NCBI GenBank assembly: GCA_040877545.1
Contig: JBBDNN010000074.1
Span: 1-64,000 of the forward strand
Direction of reading: 5' to 3'
DNA length: 64,000 nucleotides
From: Gracilimonas sp040877545
Lineage (GTDB): Bacteria; Bacteroidota; Rhodothermia; Balneolales; Balneolaceae
Of the stretch, positions 44,524-53,288 are shown piece after piece (the stretch's first letter is position 1; the number at the start of each line of letters is the position of its first letter). Position numbers and translations under genes: made by a program. The notes beneath the pieces are model-generated. The model ran no database searches, was not told where the DNA came from, and worked only from the letters and a program-made list of their open reading frames with translations.

Positions 44524-46299
44524 TTAATCTTCTATAGTTGCTGCAATCACTTCATCAATAGTACTTACACCTTCTTTGACCCTTTCCCGGCCAGACCCAC
44601 GTAATGTAAGCATACCTTGGGAAACTGCTAAGTCTTTTATAGCACCTTCATCAATATCTCCACCTGCATTCAAAATAAGCTGTTTTATTTCTTTTGAGAA
44701 ATATAAAGCTTCGTGTATTCCTGCGCGGCCTTTATATCCTGTATTGCCACACTTATCACAACCTGCTCCTTTATAAAAGGTAGTAGTTTCCAGCTCTTCA
44801 TCTGTAAAACCTATTCCTTTCGCAATTTCCGGGTGCGGCTTATATTCTTCTTTACAGGTTTTACACAATGTTCTTATCAGTCGCTGTGCTACTACTAAAT
44901 TAACGGCATTTGCTATCAAAAAAGGTTCAACTCCCATCTTAAATAAACGAGAAACTGCACTTGGTGCATCATTTGTGTGAAGTGTGGAAAAAGTTAAATG
45001 TCCAGTATTAGCTAATTTAATAGCAATTTCAGCCGTTTTTAAATCCCTCATCTCTCCTACTAATACAATATCCGGATCATGACGAAGAATTCCCCTTATT
45101 GACTGATCAAAGCTCATATGATTACTGATCTTTAATTGCCGGGCACCTTCAATTATATACTCCACGGGTTCCTCTACAGTCAATACATTTTTAGTAGGAT
45201 CAATAACAGCATATAAAGCAGCTACAAGCGTGGTAGATTTACCACTACCAGTTGGCCCGGTGATAATTACAATACCTGAAGGTTTTTCGATGGATTTAAC
45301 AAAATTCGCTTTCGCCTGTTTTTGTAAACCAAGTTTATCCAGATCACGGATCACATTTCTATCATCAAGTACACGAATTACAATTGATTCGAACTTCCGG
45401 TCAAATTGCTTACCTACAATGGGCATGATGGATACACGGTACCGGATACCCACATTATCTATTTGACGCTGAATGAAGCCATCCTGAGAACTATCTCGCT
45501 CAAACCTGTCTACGTTCCTGGTTTTGTCTTTTATGACAGCTGAGATTGCTTCCGGCTTCACATTCTTTTGTTGATACCATAACTGTAATTTACCATCTGT
45601 TCTGAACCTTATATCAGTTGTAGTAGGTGAACTTGGCACAATATGCATATCACTAACCCCTTGGCGCACAGACTCGACGAACATTCCCTCAACCAAAGAA
45701 TTAAGCATGCTTTGGTTGATCTCAGCATCTATCTCCTCTTCGTCAATATTCTCCTGATCTTTTTCAAAATCAGGTTCTTCATAATCTATTTCCTCAAGTA
45801 GATCGAGGAATTCATTCTTTTGTTCATAAACCTTGGAGAGGATCTCTTCTATAATTTCATACTTACAGTAAACAAGCTCTGTTTGCTTAAAACTTACTTT
45901 ATTCAGGATGCTCTGAATATTAGGATCTGAAGGATCAGCGGCCGCTATAGTTAATGAATTTGCAGCTTTTTGATATGGAATAGCTTTATGATGAACCAAT
46001 TCATCAATTATCTCTTTTGGAAGCTGCTCTACATTTTCTTTTATATGTTCAATAATATCAGCGGGAATATCACCGGAATCTTGCTGAACTTCCCGAAAAG
46101 CATAAATATTAGCTATTTCCTTCATGATCAGATGGCGGTTAAGCTCTAAATCCTGAAAGAGTATTTGTCCAAGCCGCCGGCTGCTTTCACTAGGCTCTTC
46201 AGCCAGAATAGCTAATCCTTTTTGCAACTGCTCGTCGGTAATTATCCCCTTTTTTACGAGAATATCACCAATATGTCTGCGGATATTTATTTTGCCCAT
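44524..46299 (-). CDS. pilB: PilB/GspE-type assembly ATPase
   Basis: 591 residues. N-terminal MshEN-like domains (about 1-150), acidic linker (about 165-195), then the ATPase: G348-P-T-G-S-G-K-S355 Walker A, V-E376-E377-P Asp box, D-P-D-I-V-L-V-G-E416 Walker B, and zinc C479-x2-C482...C514-x2-C517. Powers pilus assembly. MshEN domains bind c-di-GMP in some relatives. Between PilC and the CNBD gene. Confidence 0.93.
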   Translation of the reverse strand: MGKINIRRHIGDILVKKGIITDEQLQKGLAILAEEPSESSRRLGQILFQDLELNRHLIMKEIANIYAFREVQQDSGDIPADIIEHIKENVEQLPKEIIDELVHHKAIPYQKAANSLTIAAADPSDPNIQSILNKVSFKQTELVYCKYEIIEEILSKVYEQKNEFLDLLEEIDYEEPDFEKDQENIDEEEIDAEINQSMLNSLVEGMFVESVRQGVSDMHIVPSSPTTTDIRFRTDGKLQLWYQQKNVKPEAISAVIKDKTRNVDRFERDSSQDGFIQRQIDNVGIRYRVSIMPIVGKQFDRKFESIVIRVLDDRNVIRDLDKLGLQKQAKANFVKSIEKPSGIVIITGPTGSGKSTTLVAALYAVIDPTKNVLTVEEPVEYIIEGARQLKISNHMSFDQSIRGILRHDPDIVLVGEMRDLKTAEIAIKLANTGHLTFSTLHTNDAPSAVSRLFKMGVEPFLIANAVNLVVAQRLIRTLCKTCKEEYKPHPEIAKGIGFTDEELETTTFYKGAGCDKCGNTGYKGRAGIHEALYFSKEIKQLILNAGGDIDEGAIKDLAVSQGMLTLRGSGRERVKEGVSTIDEVIAATIED

Positions 46300-46411
46300 T
46301 TAATAACTTTATTAACAGATTGTTTTATGCTGGTGCAACTATCACAACTAAGAAATATTACTACGATATTACCAGAATACATTATTTTATCTGCTTCCAT
46401 ACAGAACATTC

Positions 46412-47746
46412 TTAAGGACTGGATGGACTAATAACAGCAGCTTCAGAAGAAACTATCGTAATTCCAATAAGTGCCACCATGATAAACATATTTATAAATA
46501 GATTAATGATATCAATCACAGACTGCATCTTATAGGTTGTTTGAAGTTCATAATACTCGGCAAGCTGTCGGGCATTTTCTCGTAATGCCCCGGATTCTGC
46601 ACCTAACCTAAAACGACTTATTGCTGTGCGTGTAAACACTCCTGTATTTTCCATCGATTCTACCAAACCGGCTCCATCTTTAAGCATACTCTTTATGGCT
46701 ACTTCCTTTATCTGCTTCTCCATATATTTATTACGGCAGGCTTCGGCAGCAATTTTTATTACCTCAATATTTTGGCCAGAACCACTATAAAGAGTATAAA
46801 AAACCCGGGCAAAAATTTCGATGCTGGTCTTGTGCATTAAATCACCAATTACCGGAACATGAATCAGGTGTTTATCTACATTTAATTTTCCCTTGGGTGT
46901 TTTTATATAGTAAATAAAAGCGCCGGCAGGAATCAGGAATGCGGCAAGAATTAACATCCAGTAGTCTTGCAGCCAATAACTAAGATCAAGAGTTGCAGCC
47001 GTCATTGGTGGTAGTTCGATATTCATCTCCAGGAACATTTCGGCTGTAGCAGGGAAAATATATCCCACATAAAATAACACCACTCCAATTACAGCTAACA
47101 CTGTAACAGTGGGCATCATTAAGGCTCGTTTCATATTCTTCTTGAAATCTGCATCACGCTCCATGAACTTAGCGGTACTTTCAAAAACTAAAGCCATATT
47201 ACCGGATGTAGAAGCAACACTTAGCATATAAGCAGCAAATTTTCCGAAAACATCTTCATGCTTTCCATAAACCTCTGTACCCTCTTTTCCATCCTTTAGA
47301 TCTTTTTGAATGGTTTTAATCACCTCTTTCATTCTCTTGTTCGCGGTATCCTCATAAAGCAGATTCAAAATTTCATCGTAGGTAAGCTGCTGTTTCAATA
47401 AATCAGCAGAAAGCCGGATAAAAGTTACCACTTCCTGCATGGGAACACCCCCCTTAAAATCGAAGAGCTTTTTATTAATTTTGAGAACTTTATATCCCAG
47501 TTTAATAAGTGCTTTTTCAAGCTCCTCTTTATTGTAGGCCTCTTGTTCGCCCTCAATAGCTGCTTTTCCCTGTCGCTGAACTTTATAAATAAAGTTAGTT
47601 TTCTGATCCAGCGCTTGAATCTTCAATCCGTTGGTTCTGCTTAATTTATCAACCTTAGATTTAGCTTCTTTTTTATTATCAGCCTCAAACTCTGTTTGTA
47701 TGGTTTTTCCTTTTTGGGAAATAGCTTTTAATCTGAATTGTGCCAT
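46412..47746 (-). CDS. pilC: PilC/GspF-type inner-membrane platform protein
   Basis: 444 residues. Two cytosolic repeats each followed by membrane helices (about 214-238, 268-288, 415-435). An N-terminal extension of about 110 residues (two K-A/I-Q-like beta modules) precedes the first F domain. Interacts with PilB and PilT ATPases. First gene of the pil run. Confidence 0.9.
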   Translation of the reverse strand: MAQFRLKAISQKGKTIQTEFEADNKKEAKSKVDKLSRTNGLKIQALDQKTNFIYKVQRQGKAAIEGEQEAYNKEELEKALIKLGYKVLKINKKLFDFKGGVPMQEVVTFIRLSADLLKQQLTYDEILNLLYEDTANKRMKEVIKTIQKDLKDGKEGTEVYGKHEDVFGKFAAYMLSVASTSGNMALVFESTAKFMERDADFKKNMKRALMMPTVTVLAVIGVVLFYVGYIFPATAEMFLEMNIELPPMTAATLDLSYWLQDYWMLILAAFLIPAGAFIYYIKTPKGKLNVDKHLIHVPVIGDLMHKTSIEIFARVFYTLYSGSGQNIEVIKIAAEACRNKYMEKQIKEVAIKSMLKDGAGLVESMENTGVFTRTAISRFRLGAESGALRENARQLAEYYELQTTYKMQSVIDIINLFINMFIMVALIGITIVSSEAAVISPSSP

Positions 47747-48103
47747 TATATTTTGATTATCTAATTACTCCGATTAAACCTACCTGAAACTTTTACCTTA
47801 CCTTCTTTACGTAAATCCCTGACCTAATAGCTTATATTTATCTGTTTTTTTCATCTTCAATCACACCATTTAAAATAATTTATATTACATAAACATCACA
47901 GTTTTTAGGATGTGCATAGGATAATAAAGATTTGCTCTATTGCCAATATTTCAATTAATTTTTTCTAATATTTATTTGCTGGTTTTTTCTTGTCTCTCTG
48001 GAATATCAAAAATTAATCTTTCTTGAGATTAGCTTATCTATATCGGAAAAACCCACACTGAAATGCAGGTTTATATAATGTTTAATCTTCAGCTATTCAT
48101 AGC
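47747..48103. other. 357-bp gap upstream of the pil genes
   Basis: AT-rich and without an open frame worth reporting. It should hold the pil promoter, but I find no full TTTG-N-TAnnTTTG match on the minus strand. A small TAATCT/AGATTA palindrome lies at 48014-48031, and a weak AACC/GGTT stem with a T-rich flank near 48054 may end the iron-binding protein transcript. Confidence 0.4.
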
Positions 48104-49117
48104 TTACTTCCAGCCAGCCCGATCCATTATTTGAATGGCTTCAGGATTATTTCTACCAAGAGCCGATACATTTACCTCATCACTTTTAAATTCCCCAAAT
48201 TCTATTAAAACATCCGCAAGCTCTGCTTCTTCATTTACTGGGTATTCATTATTTCCACTAATGAAATGCTTTTGTGCTTCCGGAGTGGTAAGGTACTCCA
48301 AAAAGCGAATAGCATTACTCATATTTGGTGCATTTTTCAGAATCCCGGCTCCACTTATATTTATATGCGCCCCCCTCTCACCTTCTCCCTGGTTAGGGAA
48401 TATAAATTCCACTTTTGATGCCGCTTCAATATCGGCTCCATCATCTCCTGTGATCATAACCGCAAGATAATAATGGTTTGATATGGCCACATCACAGGCG
48501 CCGGTTGCAACAGCTCGTATTTGATCACGATCACCTCCTTGTGGATTCCGGGCAAAATTTTGAACCAAACCTATCGCCCATTCTTCCGTGGCTTCGGCAC
48601 CAATGCTTTCAACCATAGATGCTACCAGCGACTGATTATAAATATTGTTGGATGAACGCACACACACACGGTCTTCAAAACGGGAATCGGCAAGGTCTTC
48701 ATAAGTCAAATTTTCATAATCCTCTACTTTTTCGGGATTAACCACAATTCCGCGGACTCTTTTAGAGAGACCTATCCAAAGCCCAGCGGGATGCCGAAAT
48801 GAAGCCGGAACTCTCTCTTCCAGTACTTCCGATTCGAAGGGTTGTAAAATATCAGCCTCTTCCGCTCGCCATAGCCGGCCAGCATCCACTGTTATTATAA
48901 TATCAGCAGGTGAATTTACCCCTTCACTTTTTACGCGTTCTATAAGTTCATCAGAACCGCCTTCAATAAGATTTACCTCGATGCCGGTATTTTCAGTAAA
49001 CTCGGTATATAATGCTTGATCTGTATCGTAATGCCGCGCAGAATAAACGTTTACTTCATCTTGATTAGAACAGGAAACAAATATAAGGCAAGAAAAGAAT
49101 AGTAGAGAGAATTTCAT
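48104..49117 (-). CDS. ferric-iron ABC transporter substrate-binding lipoprotein (FutA/FbpA type)
   Basis: 337 residues; signal peptide with a Cys at 16 (I-F-V-S-C). N-V-Y-S-A-R-H-Y, V-N-L-I-E-G-G, D-I-I-I-T-V-D-A-G-R-L and Y-E-N-L-T-Y-E-D-L-A-D match the family that binds Fe(3+) through Tyr residues. Its permease and ATPase are not next to it. A 7-5-7 palindrome 52-70 bp upstream suggests metal-controlled expression. Confidence 0.9.
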   Translation of the reverse strand: MKFSLLFFSCLIFVSCSNQDEVNVYSARHYDTDQALYTEFTENTGIEVNLIEGGSDELIERVKSEGVNSPADIIITVDAGRLWRAEEADILQPFESEVLEERVPASFRHPAGLWIGLSKRVRGIVVNPEKVEDYENLTYEDLADSRFEDRVCVRSSNNIYNQSLVASMVESIGAEATEEWAIGLVQNFARNPQGGDRDQIRAVATGACDVAISNHYYLAVMITGDDGADIEAASKVEFIFPNQGEGERGAHINISGAGILKNAPNMSNAIRFLEYLTTPEAQKHFISGNNEYPVNEEAELADVLIEFGEFKSDEVNVSALGRNNPEAIQIMDRAGWK

Positions 49118-49168
49118 TATTGCTAAATAAGTTTAAGGTTTAATTAAATCCTCAAGAAAATATAGCTT

Positions 49169-49187
49169 ATTTAGATTTATTCTAAAT
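49169..49187. promoter_or_regulatory. 7-5-7 palindrome, candidate metal-regulator operator
   Basis: ATTTAGA-TTTAT-TCTAAAT, perfect 7-bp arms, 52 bp upstream of the iron-binding gene. It resembles DtxR/MntR-family sites (TTTAG...CTAAA) more than a Fur box. Function inferred from sequence and neighbour only. Confidence 0.4.
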
Positions 49188-49313
49188 TAAATTTCAATCT
49201 ATTAAAATATTTATAAGACCCTTGTTAGTTTCAAACCTGAAAAGTCCTGTCCAGGTCTCAAGCATGAAGCTTTCGCAAGTCCACATTGGTTTGATCAGAA
49301 GATGAAAAATAAA

Positions 49314-49646
49314 TTATCCCTTCTTATGATTTTGCGGATCTAACCAACGCAAGGTTTCCCAACGGTACATTCCACTGTTATGACCATCTCCCCAGGTTAT
49401 TTGAATGGCATGATTCCCCACCTGTTGAAGCTCTCGTATTTCAATGCGGGATGGGTTTTCCTCGAAAAAAGCCTCAGTATTAAATTCAGACATACTGCCA
49501 TGCCCGCCCCGGCACATAACACAAGGGCAGTTTTTTCTCAATCCAAATAACGGGAAAACCGATTTATGGCCATCCTGCCAGATAATTTCAAGAACCTGTT
49601 CTTTATTACTAACTTCTATGCCTTTTGGGCTGGTTGCTTCGTCCAT
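49314..49646 (-). CDS. DUF971 family protein
   Basis: 110 residues. W-x-D-G-H (near 30), L-R-K-N-C-P-C-V-M-C-R-G and W-G-D-G-H-x-S-G-M-Y-R-W-E-T-L-R are the DUF971 signature, two G-D-G-H-like turns plus the C-P-C-x-x-C. In other proteins this domain sits with iron-sulfur cluster carrier Mrp; here free. Function unproven. Confidence 0.88.
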   Translation of the reverse strand: MDEATSPKGIEVSNKEQVLEIIWQDGHKSVFPLFGLRKNCPCVMCRGGHGSMSEFNTEAFFEENPSRIEIRELQQVGNHAIQITWGDGHNSGMYRWETLRWLDPQNHKKG

Positions 49647-49689
49647 TTGTGGCTATCTTTCATCTTTTAAATTCAATGAAAATTAATCA

Positions 49690-50406
49690 ATGCTCTGGAT
49701 AGTTGTATCGGCATTTATAGTGGCTTCAATAAGTTTGTGGTTTGGTTACCGGCATCTTCTTTACCTCGATCAAATCACCCCAAGAAATTTATCGTTTACG
49801 CTGCTTGCTGTAGTATTTATATTTTTGATTCTGCAATGGATGAATAGGGCCGGATTATTTCCTGAAGCCGTGGCGGGAGCAACAATGGCTAATGCATATG
49901 CCTCTGTTTTTGGTTTTTTTACTGGAGCAGCTGTTCAGCAGTATTTTCAGAAAACAGAAAGCGGAGATATAGTATATGTCAATCGTTCTTTTTGGACGGA
50001 TATTGTCCCAAATGTTATTGCCATTGGTTTGATTTTGTTTGGTATTCAGCGAACTTCCCTGCTCTCAGATTTGCCTTTTACGCCAATCAGGGTTACATCT
50101 GGTCTTTCTATAATGGCAATCGGATTATACAGTTTCACCATTCGACTTATCCCGGAATTCAGAAAAAATGGCCTTATTTTGCTGGACAGAAAAATTAAAT
50201 GGGATAACTTCATCACTTATTCCTGGTATTCTGAAAATGTGATTGAAATAGAATATAAGAGGAATGATACTCTGAAAAGCTTTAAAACTATGATTCCTAA
50301 TGAAGATCATCTCTTGATTGAAAAAATCCTTTCTGATAAAATTAAAGAGAGACTGGAAAAAGAAGAGTTCGATGAATATGAAGATTTAGATAATGATAAC
50401 CTGTAA
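49690..50406 (+). CDS. membrane protein, unknown
   Basis: 238 residues. Four hydrophobic helices (about 2-18, 30-46, 62-80, 104-150 region) followed by a cytosolic C-terminal domain of about 80 residues with alternating strands (W-D-N-F-I-T-Y, V-I-E-I-E-Y, S-F-K-T-M-I) that looks like a PH-type domain, and an acidic tail. 11 bp before yajQ, same strand. Confidence 0.65.
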   Translation: MLWIVVSAFIVASISLWFGYRHLLYLDQITPRNLSFTLLAVVFIFLILQWMNRAGLFPEAVAGATMANAYASVFGFFTGAAVQQYFQKTESGDIVYVNRSFWTDIVPNVIAIGLILFGIQRTSLLSDLPFTPIRVTSGLSIMAIGLYSFTIRLIPEFRKNGLILLDRKIKWDNFITYSWYSENVIEIEYKRNDTLKSFKTMIPNEDHLLIEKILSDKIKERLEKEEFDEYEDLDNDNL

Positions 50407-50417
50407 AATAATTAACA

Positions 50418-50906
50418 ATGGCCTCATTCGATATAGTAAATCAGGTAAACGCCCAGGAAGTAGATAATGCCGTAAATAATACGGTAAAGGAAGTTGCAAC
50501 CCGCTATGATTTCCGAGGATTAAATACTGAAGTAACTTATCACCCAAAAGAAAACCGTATCCACCTGGTAGCTGCTGAAAACATGAAGCTTAAAGCGGTG
50601 CAGGATATGCTGATCAAAAATTTTATCAAACGAGGAGTTAGTTCAAAAATCCTGGATTTCAGCGAACCTGAAGGTACTTCGCACGGATATCTAAAAATGG
50701 ATGTAAACCTGAAAGAAGGAATTGATCGGGAAACAGCCAAGAAAATTGTGAAGGAAATAAAAAGCCTGAAAGTAAAAGTTCAGCCTCAAATTCAGGATGA
50801 TCAGGTTCGGGTGGATGGCAAAAAAATAGATGATCTACAGGCGGTAATTCAACACCTAAAAAGCAAGGATATGGGCGTGCCCTTACAGTTTGTGAATATG
50901 AAGTAA
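50418..50906 (+). CDS. yajQ: YajQ (DUF520) nucleotide-binding protein
   Basis: 162 residues. M-A-S-F-D-I-V-N, Y-D-F-R-G-L-N, V-R-V-x-G-K-K-I-D-D-L-Q and P-L-Q-F-V-N-M-K are nearly the family consensus. YajQ-type proteins bind c-di-GMP in Xanthomonas and tRNA or GTP/ATP in E. coli. Complete. Confidence 0.95.
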   Translation: MASFDIVNQVNAQEVDNAVNNTVKEVATRYDFRGLNTEVTYHPKENRIHLVAAENMKLKAVQDMLIKNFIKRGVSSKILDFSEPEGTSHGYLKMDVNLKEGIDRETAKKIVKEIKSLKVKVQPQIQDDQVRVDGKKIDDLQAVIQHLKSKDMGVPLQFVNMK

Positions 50907-50938
50907 AATCTGATTCCTTACAAAAAAACTCAAATTAT

Positions 50939-51370
50939 CTACTCACCAATCATTCTCTCCCACTCCACCATGATGCATCTGTTTTTTACGTAAGGCAGGT
51001 TATTATCTACGGCAATCTGTTCTGCTTCGGGGGACGAAACATCCAGTTGTGTCCATACTACAGGATTTTGTCCGGTTTTTGATTTCCAGTCAGCTGCATT
51101 TTTAACTGCATCTGCACTATATCGCGAATTTCGGAACACATTTACGATATCAATAGAGACAGAATCTTGAATGTCTATTAGTTTAGGATAGCATTTTACC
51201 CCTACTATTTCTTCCGCTTCGGGATTAACGGGGATTATATTATATCCTCTTTCCTGCAGAAATTTGGCTGCATAGTTACTTGTACGGTATTCATCAGGGG
51301 AACACCCGATGATAGCAATGGTTTTGGATTGAGAAAGGATTTCTTTCAGCTCAGAATTTCTACTAATCAT
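50939..51370 (-). CDS. CoA-binding protein (YccU-like)
   Basis: 143 residues. I-A-I-I-G-C-S-P-D-E-Y-R-T-S-N is the Rossmann CoA-binding loop, V-N-P-E-A-E follows, and D-I-V-N-V-F-R and N-R-C-I-M-V-E-W complete the family pattern. Convergent with yajQ. Role unclear in the family. Confidence 0.88.
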   Translation of the reverse strand: MISRNSELKEILSQSKTIAIIGCSPDEYRTSNYAAKFLQERGYNIIPVNPEAEEIVGVKCYPKLIDIQDSVSIDIVNVFRNSRYSADAVKNAADWKSKTGQNPVVWTQLDVSSPEAEQIAVDNNLPYVKNRCIMVEWERMIGE

Positions 51371-51464
51371 ATAACAGAGGGTTTAGGACATCAATTGTCT
51401 TTTAAAATCAGTATCTTTAAGCTCATTAACATATTTATAATTCTTAAAAATTAAAGGATTTGTT

Positions 51465-51902
51465 TTGGCAACAGTTCAAAAAGGTAATATCGTAAAAGTT
51501 CACTATACAGGCCGTCTATCGGATGGATCTATTTTTGATTCTTCTGTAACCCGAGATCCGTTAGAAGTAACGCTTGGAGAAGGGAAATTGATTCCCGGTT
51601 TTGAAGACGCCCTGATAGGTATGAATGTTGGAGATAAAACCACTAAAGAAATTCCAGCTGAGGAAGCTTATGGCGACCGAAGAGATGATCTAGAAGTAAC
51701 AATTGAGAAATCTCAGCTGCCAGAAGACATTGAGCCTGAAGTGGGTATGCAGCTTCAACTCAATCAACCAAACGGACAACCCGTTCCGGTTCAGATTACC
51801 AAGGTAGAAGATGAAAACATCATTATAGATGCAAATCATCCTTTAGCTGGTAAAGATTTGTCTTTCGATATTGAAGTTGTAGATATTGTAGACGATAAAT
51901 AA
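51465..51902 (+). CDS. SlyD-like FKBP peptidyl-prolyl isomerase
   Basis: 145 residues. V-H-Y-T-G-R-L-S-D-G-S-I-F-D-S-S, L-G-E-G-K-L-I-P-G-F-E-D-A-L-I-G-M and the insert-in-flap (A-Y-G-D-R...) are the SlyD pattern; no His-rich tail. Starts with TTG (next codons A-T-V), with AAAGGA 7 bases upstream. Followed by a strong terminator. Confidence 0.92.
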   Translation: MATVQKGNIVKVHYTGRLSDGSIFDSSVTRDPLEVTLGEGKLIPGFEDALIGMNVGDKTTKEIPAEEAYGDRRDDLEVTIEKSQLPEDIEPEVGMQLQLNQPNGQPVPVQITKVEDENIIIDANHPLAGKDLSFDIEVVDIVDDK

Positions 51903-51927
51903 CTTCTTTTTAATTATTAATTTTAGC

Positions 51928-51964
51928 AGTGGAGTACTCCGGGAGGGGAACTCCACTTTTTTTT
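51928..51964 (+). terminator. intrinsic terminator of the FKBP gene
   Basis: AGTGGAGT (51928-51935) pairs perfectly with ACTCCACT (51950-51957) and is followed by a run of T to 51964, 25 bases after the stop codon. Strongest terminator seen in the window. Confidence 0.85.
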
Positions 51965-52052
51965 GTCTGAATTTTACTCAGGCAAAATCTAAATTTGGTC
52001 GCTCATCTTAAGCACCTTAATTTAATCATCTCAATCAAATAAAATTCCGTTC

Positions 52053-53198
52053 ATGGCCGATTTCTCTCAGAAGAGTACCATTTCTATTACCTGCCCCAAA
52101 CGAATCACTTCTTATCTGAAAAAAGAACTTAGCGATCTCAATTTTCCCCTTATAAAAGAACGGCTGGCCGGTGTCGAAACAGAAGGAAGTCTTAATGATT
52201 GCATGATGCTGAATCTTTCACTTCGAACTGCACACCGGATACATTTTCAAATAAAAGATTGTAAAGCTAATAATGCAGATCAACTTCATGAACAGCTCGT
52301 TCAAATTCCCTGGGAAGATTATATTGATAAACACGGCTATGTTAGTGTTACATCATTCATCAATAACAACAGCATCACTAATACTCAATTTGCGAATTTA
52401 AAAGTTAAGGATGCAATTGTAGACCGAATTCGCCAAAAAACCGGGGTGCGTCCTGATTCCGGCCCTGATTTAAATAAAGCCGTGGTTTTTCTTTTCTGGA
52501 AAAAGGATAGTGTCCAAATTTACCTTGATACATCAGGAGAATCTATTTCCCGGCGGGGATATCGAACCGAGAGTTATATGGCTCCAATGCAGGAAACATT
52601 GGCAGCATCTATGGTTTTAGCCAGTAAATGGGAACCGGGGCAACATTTCATCAATCCAATGTGTGGAAGTGGAACAATAGCTATCGAAGCCGCCATGCAA
52701 GCCTTAAATCGGGCGCCAGGCTTGCTACGTCCCAACTACGGAATCAAACACATTATTGGGTTTGATGAAGAACGATGGAGTGATTTGCGTTCTGATCTCA
52801 AAAATAGGTTATCCAAAGATTTTGAAGGCAAAATCATCGCCTCAGATCATAATGTTCAGGCTATAGATGCTGCCCAAAAAAATATCCGAACCGCCGGATT
52901 AGATCATCTCATTGATTTACGAAAATGTGATTTCCGGGAAACCGAAGTTCCTGCAGGTGAAAAAGGTGTCGTGATATTGAATCCACCCTATGGGGATCGA
53001 ATGGGGTATGATGAAAACCTGGAAAATCTATATCAGTCAATCGGCGACTTTTTTAAAAATGACTGCAAAGGATATTGGGGCTACGTTTTTACCGGTAATT
53101 TCGATCTGGCTAAAAAAATCGGTCTTCGCACAAATCAACGTATCGAGTTTTATAATTCAACCATTGATGCCCGCTTGCTGGAATATGAGTTATATTGA
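52053..53198 (+). CDS. RlmL-type THUMP RNA guanine-N2 methyltransferase
   Basis: 381 residues. THUMP domain (about 20-155), then the UPF0020 methyltransferase with N-P-M-C-G-S-G-T-I-A-I-E-A-A (SAM site) and I-L-N-P-P-Y-G-D-R-M (catalytic N-P-P-Y). Like the N-terminal half of E. coli RlmL (23S rRNA m2G2445), here alone without RlmK. The C-terminus ends Y-E-L-Y. Confidence 0.87.
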   Translation: MADFSQKSTISITCPKRITSYLKKELSDLNFPLIKERLAGVETEGSLNDCMMLNLSLRTAHRIHFQIKDCKANNADQLHEQLVQIPWEDYIDKHGYVSVTSFINNNSITNTQFANLKVKDAIVDRIRQKTGVRPDSGPDLNKAVVFLFWKKDSVQIYLDTSGESISRRGYRTESYMAPMQETLAASMVLASKWEPGQHFINPMCGSGTIAIEAAMQALNRAPGLLRPNYGIKHIIGFDEERWSDLRSDLKNRLSKDFEGKIIASDHNVQAIDAAQKNIRTAGLDHLIDLRKCDFRETEVPAGEKGVVILNPPYGDRMGYDENLENLYQSIGDFFKNDCKGYWGYVFTGNFDLAKKIGLRTNQRIEFYNSTIDARLLEYELY

Positions 53199-53288
53199 GA
53201 TCACATATTTGTGGAATTTAAGGAGTAATGGGATTTAATATATTTGATACTATTACCATGTAGAAATCTGCGAAATCCCTCAATCCTA

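Noticed and set aside
51990..51997. TAAATTTG as promoter for the RlmL-type gene
   Set aside because: A good -7 match, but the nearest upstream TTTG is 24 bp away, too far, and the leader would be over 50 bases; not enough to call.
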